Part shown: in pieces, positions 44,039 to 52,470 of the stretch | Position numbering within the stretch: the first letter of the stretch is position 1 | Layout: each line of letters begins with the position of its first letter | Source of the DNA: Dongia mobilis | Lineage (GTDB): Bacteria; Pseudomonadota; Alphaproteobacteria; Dongiales; Dongiaceae | Length of the DNA stretch: 64,000 bases | NCBI RefSeq assembly: GCF_004363235.1 | Contig: NZ_SNYW01000006.1 | Location: 620,001-684,000, forward strand | Direction of reading: 5' to 3' | Program-made: the position numbers and the translations under genes | Notes under the pieces: model-generated | What the model saw: only the letters and a program-made list of their open reading frames with translations | Database searches by the model: none | What the model was told of the DNA's origin: nothing

Positions 44039-47000
44039 ATGCGCCCCTGCGCGATGCGTACCATGCCGCTTGCCCTGTTGCGGTTCGCCTTGTGCCAGTT
44101 GCTGGCGGTGACCTTCTTCTTCTGCACGGCCAGTGCTTTCGCCCAGGACGCCGCTTCGGTTCGCGGCGAGTTGCGCGACGATTTCGGCCGCCTGGTAATG
44201 GATTGGGGGAGTGTGGCCCCACCGGCCATGGCGATCGAGTTGCAGCCGAACCAGATGGTTCTGCGATTCGACCGGCCGGTGCGCATCGACACGGCGGCCC
44301 TGCGCGCCAATCTAAAAGCCTATTTTCGCGACGCGACACTTTCCGGCGACAGCCGTTCCCTTCTGCTCGGGCTGAAAAAGCCCGTGACCTATCGCGCCAG
44401 AACCGAGGGCAATCGCATCACGCTTGATGTCGGCCAGCCCGGCGAGGCCGTATTCGCGAACGAGAACAACAGCGCCGCAATACCGGCCGCCCCGGCCCCG
44501 GCAACGGCAGAGCTTCCTCCTGCGGTGCCGTCTCCGTTACCGCCAGAAACCACGGCGGCAGCTGAAACACCGCCCGCCGGCGCGCCTGCCGTGCGCGTCC
44601 GGACCGGCGAGCATGACGGCTATTCGCGCCTGGCGATCGATTGGCCGGGGGTGGATTTTTCCATCAGCCAGGATGGACGCGCGGTCGAACTGGTCTTTGA
44701 CGGGGTGGCCGATATCGACCTGGCGGCGTTGCAGCGCCGCCAGCCGAAGCGACTTGCCGAAGCCGTGCTGCGGCGGGATGCGGCCGGCAAGCAGGTCCTT
44801 GCCCTGCGCGTGCCGGACAATGTGACGGCAATCAGCTTCCGCAACGGCGATACCATTGTACTCGACCTCAAGGACGGTGCGCCCCCACCTGCAACGGCAC
44901 CGTCCGTATCGGCGCCGGACCTGGTGGCGACCGCACCGGCCGGCGCCGTAGCACAGCCGGCGGCACCGGTCATGGCCTCGCCGGGCGAGCCGCCGCCGGC
45001 GCAGGCCGGGACGCCGCCGGCGCAGGCCGAGACGCCGCCCGCACAGGCCGAGGTGCCGGCACAGCAGCCCACACCACCGGCCGGGCTGGCGACCCTCGGC
45101 GGCGACCCGCTGCAGCCCGACCTGCAATCGGCGCCGCCGGTGGGCGATGGCGCAGGGGATGGCGCCGCGCCACCGGTTGCTCAGGCGCCGGTGCCGCAGA
45201 TCGTGACGCCCGTCGTAATCACCAAGGAACCGGCAGCGACCCCAGCCGCCGCGCCACCGGCGCCGGTTGCCATCAGCGCCAGTGCGGTCCCTGCCGACAA
45301 TGGCGCCGTGCTGCGTTTCGCCTTCCCGCAAGCGACGGCACTTGCCGCCTTTCGCCGAGGCGACGCCTTCTGGCTGGTCTTTGCCCGGCCCGGAGAGGTC
45401 GATCCAGCGGCCCTGGTGCGTGCTGCGCCGATCCTCACCGGATTGGCGCGCATCGATACGCCCTATGGCACCGTCTTGCGCCTGCCAGCGACCGGTCGGC
45501 TGGGCGGCGCCAATATGGGCGCCGACATCATCGGCGACGGACGCAGCTGGCAGATCAGCCTTGGCCCGGGGCGCAATCTGCGACCGGCGACCGAGCTTGG
45601 CCAGCGCCGCGAGACCCTGGGCAATGGCGGCACCTCGCTGCTGTTCCAGGTGCCGGAGCCGGGGGCCGCCATTGCTCTGGTGGATCCGGAAGGCGGCGAT
45701 CGCCTCGCGGTGATCCCGGTCCTGGAGCCGGGGCTCGGCCTGGCCACCGGCGCCGACTGGCCGGATTTCCGGGTTCTTGGCAGCTTCCAGGGCGTGGCGG
45801 TGATCCCGGTCAGCGACCGCGCGCGGGTGGAATCGCTGCCCAACGGCGTTGTCGTCACGACGGTGGGTGACATGTCACCGCCCTTGATGGCCGAGACGGC
45901 GCCACCACCCCTGGACGAAACCACAGCCCCGCCCGGCGAGGCGGTGGTCCCGCAGGATGCGACTTCCCCGGCTGCGGCGCCGGTCGAGGCCGTGGCGCCA
46001 GCGGGAGAAGTCGCGGGTCTGTTCGATCTGCCGGCCTGGCGGCGCGGCGGGGAGGCAACCTATGCCGCGGACGATGCGGCACTGCGGGCGGCGGTCGAGG
46101 CCGCGCCGCCTTCGCAGAAGCCGGCCGCCAACCTGGCGCTGGCACAATTCCGGTTTGCCCATGGCCGCAATGCCGAAGCGGTCGAGGCACTCGATCAACT
46201 GCGTGGAACGCCGCTCGGCGGCGATCCACTGGCGCAGACATTGCGCGGCGCGGCACTGGCCCTTATGGGCCGCGACCAGGATGCGGCCGAAACCCTGTCG
46301 GACCAGCGTCTGGCCGCTATTCCCGAGGCCCGTCTGTTCCGCGGCTATCTGGCGGCGCGCGCCCGCGACTGGCCGGCTGCCGCCGATGCCTTCAAGGCGG
46401 TGCTGCCGAAACTCGACGACTATCCCAAGCCGGCGCGCATGACCCTGCGCCGTGCCGGCGCCGAGGCGCTGATCGTCGCGGGCGACCCGCTCACCGCGCA
46501 GACCTTCCTCGACGGCATGCGCCTCGATTCTCCCAATTCGGAAGAGCGCGCCTATCACGACTATCTCAGCGGGCGCCAGCAATTGCGTCTGGGGGCGAGG
46601 GACAAGGCGGCCGAGGTCTGGCAGGGCCTGGCGCAAAGCCCGGTGCCGGAAGTGCGCGCCCGCTCGCAATTCGACCTCACCGAGATGCTGCTTGAAGACG
46701 GTGCCATCGACGCGCGCGCGGCTGCGGCCAATCTCGAGGCGCTGCGTTTCGTCTGGCGTGGTGATGATTTCGAGTTCGACTTGCTCAATCGCCTGGGGCA
46801 GCTCTATCTCGCCTCCGACCAGCCGCGGCGCGGCCTCACCACGCTGCGCCAGGCGGCGACGAATTTCCCCACCAACCCGGGCGCCAAATCGGCCACCGAT
46901 GCAATGTCCCAGGCGTTCCACGATCTCTATCTCGGCAATCGGGCCGACCGGCTGCCGCCGCTGACTGCGGTCGCTCTCTATGACGAGTTCCGCGAACTCA

Positions 47001-47827
47001 CCCCGAGCGGAAGCGAGGGGGACCGCATGATCACCGCGCTGGCCGACCGGCTGGTGAAGGTTGACTTGCTCGACAACGCCGCACGTCTGCTGGAGAATCA
47101 GGTGACCAAGCGCCTCTCCGGCCTCGACAAGGCGCGTGCCGGCACGCGCTGGGCGGCGGTCTCGCTGCTCAACGGACAGCCCGGCCAGGCGCTGGTCGCG
47201 ATCCAAGAGAGCGAGATGCCGGATATGCCGCCGGAACTAATGCGCGAACGCCGCCGCCTTCAGGCGCGCGCGCTGTTCGAGACCGGCGATACGCTGCGCG
47301 GCCTTGCCCTCGTGCGCGACGACAGCAGTCTCGACGGGCTGTGGCTGAAGGCGGATCTGCAATGGCGGCTGCGCGAATGGCCGGCGGCGGCGGTGGCGCT
47401 GGATGACCTGGTTCGCGCCGAGGCGGCGCGGCTGCGGCTGGCCCTGCCCAGTGAACCGACGGCCGAGGATTTGGCCGATGATCCCGCCACTGCGCTGACC
47501 GATCCCGGCGATGCCGAGGCGATCGCAGCGCAGCGTGACAATTCGTTCAACGAAGTGCTGGCGCCGCTCATTCTCAACCAGGCGACGGCGCTTTCGCTTG
47601 CCAACGACCGCGCCGGCCTGCGGCGCCTCGCCCGGCTGCACGGCCAGCAGATGGCCAAGGGACCCTATGCCACCGCCTTCGCCACGCTGACCTCGCCGCG
47701 CACCAATCTGGCCGACAGCATTACAGCGGCGATGGAAAGCGTGGACCAGCTGGGCGCCTTCGTCGAGGATTACCGTGCCAGACTGCGCGCGTCCTCCCTC
47801 AGCGCACCGGGTGAACCGGCCCTGTGA
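44039..47827 (+). CDS. Large secreted AMIN-like/TPR protein
   Basis: 1262 residues with a signal peptide (FALCQLLAVTFFFCTASAFA, residues about 16-36). Three AMIN-like beta units follow: near 40-140 (LRDDFGRLVMDWG), 185-280 (GYSRLAIDWPGVDFSISQDG) and 405-505 (NGAVLRFAFPQATALAAF). They are joined by Pro/Ala-rich linkers. Residues about 660-1220 are TPR-like helical repeats (AALRAAVEAAPPSQKPAANL onward). It starts two bases past the second MotB-like stop, so it is co-expressed with the motor-like pair. Probably a periplasmic scaffold, but no known function can be assigned. Confidence 0.65.
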   Translation: MRPCAMRTMPLALLRFALCQLLAVTFFFCTASAFAQDAASVRGELRDDFGRLVMDWGSVAPPAMAIELQPNQMVLRFDRPVRIDTAALRANLKAYFRDATLSGDSRSLLLGLKKPVTYRARTEGNRITLDVGQPGEAVFANENNSAAIPAAPAPATAELPPAVPSPLPPETTAAAETPPAGAPAVRVRTGEHDGYSRLAIDWPGVDFSISQDGRAVELVFDGVADIDLAALQRRQPKRLAEAVLRRDAAGKQVLALRVPDNVTAISFRNGDTIVLDLKDGAPPPATAPSVSAPDLVATAPAGAVAQPAAPVMASPGEPPPAQAGTPPAQAETPPAQAEVPAQQPTPPAGLATLGGDPLQPDLQSAPPVGDGAGDGAAPPVAQAPVPQIVTPVVITKEPAATPAAAPPAPVAISASAVPADNGAVLRFAFPQATALAAFRRGDAFWLVFARPGEVDPAALVRAAPILTGLARIDTPYGTVLRLPATGRLGGANMGADIIGDGRSWQISLGPGRNLRPATELGQRRETLGNGGTSLLFQVPEPGAAIALVDPEGGDRLAVIPVLEPGLGLATGADWPDFRVLGSFQGVAVIPVSDRARVESLPNGVVVTTVGDMSPPLMAETAPPPLDETTAPPGEAVVPQDATSPAAAPVEAVAPAGEVAGLFDLPAWRRGGEATYAADDAALRAAVEAAPPSQKPAANLALAQFRFAHGRNAEAVEALDQLRGTPLGGDPLAQTLRGAALALMGRDQDAAETLSDQRLAAIPEARLFRGYLAARARDWPAAADAFKAVLPKLDDYPKPARMTLRRAGAEALIVAGDPLTAQTFLDGMRLDSPNSEERAYHDYLSGRQQLRLGARDKAAEVWQGLAQSPVPEVRARSQFDLTEMLLEDGAIDARAAAANLEALRFVWRGDDFEFDLLNRLGQLYLASDQPRRGLTTLRQAATNFPTNPGAKSATDAMSQAFHDLYLGNRADRLPPLTAVALYDEFRELTPSGSEGDRMITALADRLVKVDLLDNAARLLENQVTKRLSGLDKARAGTRWAAVSLLNGQPGQALVAIQESEMPDMPPELMRERRRLQARALFETGDTLRGLALVRDDSSLDGLWLKADLQWRLREWPAAAVALDDLVRAEAARLRLALPSEPTAEDLADDPATALTDPGDAEAIAAQRDNSFNEVLAPLILNQATALSLANDRAGLRRLARLHGQQMAKGPYATAFATLTSPRTNLADSITAAMESVDQLGAFVEDYRARLRASSLSAPGEPAL

Positions 47828-47828
47828 C

Positions 47829-47856
47829 GCTGGACTTGTGAAGCTGGACTTGTGAA
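47829..47856 (+). repeat. 14-bp perfect tandem duplication
   Basis: GCTGGACTTGTGAA occurs twice head to tail immediately after the stop of the TPR gene. Small slippage product in the convergent gap before fliP. Confidence 0.85.
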
Positions 47857-47901
47857 GCAGACCCAGTAACGCGCGCGCCGCGATGCGATGGCGCGGCGGC
47901 G

Positions 47902-48660
47902 CTATCCGCCGAGGCTGAAGCTCCGCACCAGGCTGCCGGCGACAAGATACCAGCCGTCTACCATGACGAAGAAGATCAGCTTGAAGGGCAGGGCGATCAT
48001 CACCGGCGGCAGCATCATCATGCCCATCGACATGAGGACCGAGGCTACCACCATGTCGATGATCAGGAACGGCAGAAAGACCAGAAAGCCGATTTCGAAG
48101 GCACGCCGCAATTCCGAGATCATGAAGGCCGGGATCAGCACCTGAAAGGGCGTGTCGGCCGGCGTCGCCACCTCGTCGATATCGGCGATGTCCATGAACA
48201 GGGTGAGGTCCTTTTCGCGCACCTGACTCAGCATGAAGGTGTGGAACGGGGCGGTGGCCGCGGCAAAGGCCTGCTCCTCGGTGATCTCCTCGGCGATCAG
48301 CGGCGCGATGCCGTCCTCATAGGCCCTCTGGAAGGTGGGCGCCATGACGAAGCTGGTCAGGAACAGGGCAAGGCTGACCAGCACCATGTTGGGCGGCGTC
48401 TGCTGGGCGCCGAGTGCCGCGCGCAGCAGCGACAGAACGACGACGATGCGGGTGAAGCTGGTCACCGTGATGAGGATGCCGGGTGCCACCGAAAGCACGG
48501 TGATCAGCGCGACGAGTTGGATGATGCGGCCGGTCGTTCCGCCGCCCGGATCGTCGCCGAGGTCGAAGGTGAAGCTCTGGGCCAGGGCTGGCGCAGTCAG
48601 GAGCGCCGCCAGCGCGGCCAGTGACAGGGCGGCGAGGAGCGATCGCTGCACGAGGGGCAT
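47902..48660 (-). CDS. fliP: Flagellar export gate protein FliP
   Basis: FliP forms the core of the type III export gate. The 252-residue product has a cleavable signal (LAALLTAPALA) and membrane segments, with ITVLSVAPGILITVTSFTRI, LRAALGAQQTPPNMVLVSLA and MGMMMLPPVMIALPFKLIFF. The ATG at 48660 overlaps the fliO stop. Last of a four-gene minus-strand unit. Confidence 0.98.
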   Translation of the reverse strand: MPLVQRSLLAALSLAALAALLTAPALAQSFTFDLGDDPGGGTTGRIIQLVALITVLSVAPGILITVTSFTRIVVVLSLLRAALGAQQTPPNMVLVSLALFLTSFVMAPTFQRAYEDGIAPLIAEEITEEQAFAAATAPFHTFMLSQVREKDLTLFMDIADIDEVATPADTPFQVLIPAFMISELRRAFEIGFLVFLPFLIIDMVVASVLMSMGMMMLPPVMIALPFKLIFFVMVDGWYLVAGSLVRSFSLGG

Positions 48661-49031
48661 CAGACATCGCCCCCTTTCGGCGGCAAATTGTCCGGCCGTT
48701 CTGCCCGCAAGGTCGGGCCCTCGCTCCTGTGGCGGCCAAGCTCGTCGCCGAAACTCAGGGACGCGGCGACGCCGCCATTGCGAATGCCGCGTTCCACCAC
48801 GAGGTCGCCATTCGGTCCCATGAGGATGAGATGCTCGGTGTCGTCGCGTCGCACCAGCATCAGGCGGTGGCGCGGGCCCGCCATGGCGCTCTCGACGACA
48901 TGGAGGCGACGCCGGCCGCCGGGTCTGACCAGACCGCCCGCGCCGAACCGGCGCAGCACCCAGGCGAGCAGCAGGATGAGGCCGAGGACCAGGACGAGCG
49001 CCAGTATGAAACGCAGATATTCGGAATCCAT
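48660..49031 (-). CDS. fliO: Flagellar biosynthesis protein FliO
   Basis: FliO helps assemble the FliP ring. The 123-residue product from the ATG at 49031 has an N-terminal membrane helix (FILALVLVLGLILLLAWVLR) and a small cytoplasmic beta domain with GGRRRLHVVESAMAGPRHRL and MLVRRDDTEHLILMGP. Longer upstream frames are shadows of the neighbouring gene. Confidence 0.92.
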   Translation of the reverse strand: MDSEYLRFILALVLVLGLILLLAWVLRRFGAGGLVRPGGRRRLHVVESAMAGPRHRLMLVRRDDTEHLILMGPNGDLVVERGIRNGGVAASLSFGDELGRHRSEGPTLRAERPDNLPPKGGDV

Positions 49032-49080
49032 GGCGGGCTGTCTCGGTCCTTGTTGGCAGGCCTTATTGGCAGGCAGCGAT

Positions 49081-49419
49081 TTATTTCTTGTCAGGCTTGG
49101 CACCATAGACCGCCTGGGCGCGCAGGCGGCGTTCGGCTTCGGCCATATCCAGCGACAGATCGACATTGCGTCGCCGCAGCGCGAAGTCGAGGGCGTCCAG
49201 TTCCTGCATGACGGCGCCGAGGGCAGGGCGCAGTGGCCGCGCGATGGATGGGTCCAGGCCACCGACGGCATCGCATAACACGGCGATTCGCATGGCAACG
49301 ATGTCCAGTTCGACCAACTCGCCGGCTTCCGTGGCCTGGCGCGCGGCAGCGATCAGCCCGGCCAGATCGGCGATGGCGGCCGGGAGATCGTCGTGCTTAT
49401 GGCCGGCGGGCGTGCTCAC
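49081..49419 (-). CDS. Small helical protein of unknown function in the fliO/fliP operon
   Basis: 112 residues, predicted helical, no membrane segment. It has an acidic N-terminus (HKHDDLPAAIADLAGLIAAA) and a conserved-looking part (LVELDIVAMRIAVLCDAVGG, then LGAVMQELDALDFALRRRNV). The start overlaps the stop of the FlhB-C-like gene. By size and layout it could be an export chaperone, but I do not recognise the family. Confidence 0.65.
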   Translation of the reverse strand: MSTPAGHKHDDLPAAIADLAGLIAAARQATEAGELVELDIVAMRIAVLCDAVGGLDPSIARPLRPALGAVMQELDALDFALRRRNVDLSLDMAEAERRLRAQAVYGAKPDKK

Positions 49420-49805
49420 AGCCCGGCTCCCCGCGGCGGGCCGTCATCCCGCGCGGAATCGCCGGCGGCGGCGCGGTTGGCGCGATAGACATAACTCAGG
49501 ATCTCGGCGACCGCGGCGATGGCGTCGATCGGCACTTCGGCATCGAGTTCGAGAGTGGCCAGCAATTCAACCAGATCCGGGTCTTCGCGCACCGGGACGC
49601 CCTGGGCGAAGGCGATGGCGAGGATCTGCTCGGCCACCGCACCGCGGCCGGTCGCGACCACGCGCGGCGCGCCGGGTCGGGGATTCGCCGCCGCATCCGG
49701 CCGGGGCTTCTGGTCGAGCGCCACGGCCAGCGGGACGCGCTCCCTGGGTTGTGGCCAGCGCGGACGCCGTGGGCCAATCTCGTCCTCGTCGCTGTGGCGG
49801 GCCAT
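49416..49805 (-). CDS. FlhB C-terminal-like protein
   Basis: 129 residues related to the cytoplasmic C-terminal domain of FlhB: VVATGRGAVAEQILAIAFAQ with GVPVREDPDLVELLATLELD and AIAAVAEILSYVYRANR. The NPTH autocleavage motif is absent. In other bacteria such free-standing domains (FlhX) can partly replace the FlhB C-domain. First gene of the minus-strand unit with the small gene, fliO and fliP; a CtrA-type box lies 74 bp upstream. Confidence 0.85.
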   Translation of the reverse strand: MARHSDEDEIGPRRPRWPQPRERVPLAVALDQKPRPDAAANPRPGAPRVVATGRGAVAEQILAIAFAQGVPVREDPDLVELLATLELDAEVPIDAIAAVAEILSYVYRANRAAAGDSARDDGPPRGAGL

Positions 49806-49878
49806 CCGGCTCTCCCCATCGAATCGCCCGGGCCGACGCCCGAGCCTTGCCGAAGCCTTATACTATGGGTCGGCGAGC

Positions 49879-49893
49879 TTAACGAGGTCTTAA
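49879..49893. promoter_or_regulatory. CtrA-type box for the fliO/fliP operon
   Basis: Perfect TTAA-N7-TTAA with spacer CGAGGTC, 74 bp upstream of the first minus-strand gene (49805). The 290-bp divergent gap also holds the flgB box. Confidence 0.75.
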
Positions 49894-49987
49894 CGGGTGC
49901 GCTAAATATGATGGAAAATCAATATGTTCTGCCGCAGACCCGGCTTCCGGAGAATTTGTCGAGATTTTTCATAGCATTTTAGACAAT

Positions 49988-50002
49988 TTAACTGGATGTT
50001 AA
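49988..50002. promoter_or_regulatory. CtrA-type box for the flgB operon
   Basis: Perfect TTAA-N7-TTAA with spacer CTGGATG, 94 bp upstream of the flgB start. Confidence 0.78.
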
Positions 50003-50095
50003 GACGTGGCCCCGACAATCGGGCCCTGATGCCGTAATGGCCGGCGGGCGGTTCCGACCCGGCTGGGCCCGATCGGCATGAATGGAGCGAAGCGG

Positions 50096-50500
50096 ATGGA
50101 TATCAGCAACATCCCGTTGTTCGAGCGGATTTCGCAGCGCATGGCCTGGCTGGGCGAGCGCACCCGCGTATTGTCGCAGAACATTGCCAATGCCGATACC
50201 CCCGGCTATCGCCCGAAGGATGTCGTGCCGCTCGATTTCGACGCCGAGATGCGCCGGCTCGAGCCGGTGGAGCCGCGCCGCACCAGCGAGCGCCATCTCA
50301 CCGGCACCGTGCCGCCGGCGGGTGGTTTCGACGCCAGAAAATCAAAGAAGTTCTATGAGCAGGCGCGCGAGGAGAATGCGGTGGTGATCGAGGAGCAGAT
50401 GATGAAGCTCTCCGAGACGCAGGTGACTTACAACATGATGGTCAATCTCTACCGCAAGCATATCGATATGTTCAAATCGGCGATCGGCCGCAATGTTTGA
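50096..50500 (+). CDS. flgB: Flagellar proximal rod protein FlgB
   Basis: FlgB is a proximal rod protein. The ATG at 50096 has GGAG eight bases upstream and gives 134 residues; a start at 50078 would add six. The N-terminus MDISNIPLFERISQRMAWLG with LSQNIANADTPGYRPKDVVP and the end SETQVTYNMMVNLYRKHIDM are diagnostic. First gene of flgB-flgC-fliE-fliQ-fliR-flhB. Confidence 0.97.
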   Translation: MDISNIPLFERISQRMAWLGERTRVLSQNIANADTPGYRPKDVVPLDFDAEMRRLEPVEPRRTSERHLTGTVPPAGGFDARKSKKFYEQAREENAVVIEEQMMKLSETQVTYNMMVNLYRKHIDMFKSAIGRNV

Positions 50501-50561
50501 CCCGGGTACTTCCGGGGTGTGATCTGGCAGCGGCCGCGTTCGGCCGCCATGGGAGCGAGCC

Positions 50562-50969
50562 ATGGAGTTTTTCGATTCGATGTTTATCTCGGCATCAGGC
50601 ATGCGCGCCCAGGGCCAGCGCCTGCGCGTCATCGCCGAGAACATCGCCAACGCCGAATCCGTGGGCGAAACCCCGGGCCAGGATCCCTATCGCCGCAAGG
50701 TGATCGCCTTCAAGAACTACCTCGACCGCGGCCTGCAGGCGGACGTGGTCAAGGTCTCCAAGGTCGGCACCGATCCCAGCGAATTCCGCCGCCGCTACGA
50801 GCCGGGCCATCCGGCCGCGGATGACCAGGGTTATGTCAGCTATCCCAACGTGAATTCGCTGGTCGAGATGACCGACATGCGCGAGGCGCAGCGCTCCTAC
50901 GAAGCCAATCTGAAGGTCATCGAGACGTCGCGCGCAATGCTGTCGCGCGCCATCGACATTCTGCGCTGA
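50562..50969 (+). CDS. flgC: Flagellar proximal rod protein FlgC
   Basis: The 135-residue rod protein starts MEFFDSMFISASGMRAQGQR with RVIAENIANAESVGETPGQD. The end is GYVSYPNVNSLVEMTDMREA then QRSYEANLKVIETSRAMLSR. GGGAG is upstream of the ATG. Confidence 0.97.
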   Translation: MEFFDSMFISASGMRAQGQRLRVIAENIANAESVGETPGQDPYRRKVIAFKNYLDRGLQADVVKVSKVGTDPSEFRRRYEPGHPAADDQGYVSYPNVNSLVEMTDMREAQRSYEANLKVIETSRAMLSRAIDILR

Positions 50970-51017
50970 TGCGCGCGCCGGAAAGCGGCCCAGAAAGCTA
51001 CAAGGAGCCGATAAGCC

Positions 51018-51332
51018 ATGGCTGATCCGATTACCGCCGGCAATGCCGTCAGCGCCTACAACGCGGCGGCAAAATCGATGGGCGTTCGCGGCATGGAGCC
51101 GCGCGAGGAAATCGGCGTCAGCTTCGGCGAGTTGCTGCAGAGCGTCAAGGACAAGGCGATCGCGACCGGCAAGGCCGACGAGCAGCAGGCCATGAAGGCG
51201 ACGGCGGGCGACGCCAATGTGACCGACGTGGTGAGCGCGGTGTCTGCCGCCGAGGTGACGCTCCAGGCGGTCACGGCGGTACGCGACCGGGTGATTTCCG
51301 CCTATCAGGAAATCCTGCGCATGCCCATATGA
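51018..51332 (+). CDS. fliE: Hook-basal body complex protein FliE
   Basis: FliE is the adapter between MS ring and rod. The 104-residue product has GVSFGELLQSVKDKAIATGK and the conserved end VVSAVSAAEVTLQAVTAVRD with RVISAYQEILRMPI. It lies 48 bp after flgC. Confidence 0.96.
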   Translation: MADPITAGNAVSAYNAAAKSMGVRGMEPREEIGVSFGELLQSVKDKAIATGKADEQQAMKATAGDANVTDVVSAVSAAEVTLQAVTAVRDRVISAYQEILRMPI

Positions 51333-51428
51333 TCGCGCCGGATGTCGTTCCGTCCGCGGTTGATGCTATAGTGAATTTTTGAGGCGACGGCGACCGGTGC
51401 CGGCGCGGGCAAGCGCGGAACGCGTGTC

Positions 51429-51689
51429 ATGGATGAGGCGGCACTTCTCGAGATCACCCGGCAGTCGGTCATTACGCTGCTGAAGATCGCCACGCCGATC
51501 ATGCTGGTGGCGCTGGTGGTCGGCCTCATCATATCGCTGTTCCAGGCACTGACCCAGATCCAGGAAGCGACGCTCACCTTCGTGCCGAAGATCCTGGTGG
51601 TCTTCGTCTCGCTGCTGCTGTTCGCGCCATTCATGCTGCATACCCTGGTCGATTTCGCCGAGGAACTGATGGCGCGGGTTACCGGCTGA
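51429..51689 (+). CDS. fliQ: Flagellar export gate protein FliQ
   Basis: The 86-residue, two-helix gate protein starts MDEAALLEITRQSVITLLKI. Helices are TPIMLVALVVGLIISLFQAL and VPKILVVFVSLLLFAPFMLH, with TQIQEATLTFVPK between. Standard length. Confidence 0.97.
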   Translation: MDEAALLEITRQSVITLLKIATPIMLVALVVGLIISLFQALTQIQEATLTFVPKILVVFVSLLLFAPFMLHTLVDFAEELMARVTG

Positions 51690-51699
51690 ACGGGCGGCG

Positions 51700-52461
51700 A
51701 TGTCGATCACCGAATTCCTGACCGCCTCGGTCTTCCAGTATTTCCTGGTTTTCGCGCGGGTCGGCGGCGCCATCGCGTTCCTGCCTGGCTTCGGCGAAGG
51801 CTATGTGGCGGTCCGGGCTCGTCTGGTCTTCGCGCTGTTCTTCACGCTGGTCCTCTTTCCCATGCTGCGCGACAGTGTGCCGCCGACACCGACCCATCCG
51901 ACGGCACTCGGCCTGTTGGTCCTTGGCGAGGTTACGATCGGCGTGTTCTTCGGGCTGATCTGCCGGGTGTTGCTGATGGCGGCCCTCGCTGCCGGCATGG
52001 TGATCGCTCTCCAGATCGGCATCGCCAATGCCTTCACCAATGACCCGACAACGGCGCAGCAGGGCGCCGTCACGGGCAATTTCCTGGTCGCGGCGGCGGT
52101 GGTGCTGATCTTCGCGACCGGACTCGATCACGTCACCCTGCGCGCCTTGGTCGGGACCTATGGCGTCTTTCCGGTCGGCGAAATGCCCAATCTCGGCGAC
52201 ATGGCCGACATGTTCACGCGCATCGCCGGAGACAGTTTTCTGCTGGCCCTGCAGATGACGGCCCCGTTCCTGGTCTATGGCCTCATCGTTCAGGTCGGCA
52301 TGGGATTGCTGGCACGATTGATGCCGACGCTGCAGGTTTTCTTCGTCATCATGCCGCTGCAGCTCCTGGTCGGCTTCGGTCTGATGTCGGTCACCGTTTC
52401 GGCATCGCTGATCTGGCTGCTCAACGTCTATCAGGACCGGCTGTCGCCGTTCCTGAACTGA
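51700..52461 (+). CDS. fliR: Flagellar export gate protein FliR
   Basis: The 253-residue membrane protein belongs to the FliPQR gate. Characteristic parts are FLVFARVGGAIAFLPGFGEG, LGLLVLGEVTIGVFFGLICR and LQMTAPFLVYGLIVQVGMGL. Last part MPTLQVFFVIMPLQLLVGFG. It lies 10 bp after fliQ and before flhB. Confidence 0.97.
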   Translation: MSITEFLTASVFQYFLVFARVGGAIAFLPGFGEGYVAVRARLVFALFFTLVLFPMLRDSVPPTPTHPTALGLLVLGEVTIGVFFGLICRVLLMAALAAGMVIALQIGIANAFTNDPTTAQQGAVTGNFLVAAAVVLIFATGLDHVTLRALVGTYGVFPVGEMPNLGDMADMFTRIAGDSFLLALQMTAPFLVYGLIVQVGMGLLARLMPTLQVFFVIMPLQLLVGFGLMSVTVSASLIWLLNVYQDRLSPFLN

Positions 52462-52470
52462 GAGGACGTC

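Noticed and set aside
45875-47206. A 443-codon minus-strand open frame
   Set aside because: Antisense to the AMIN/TPR protein; no recognisable family.
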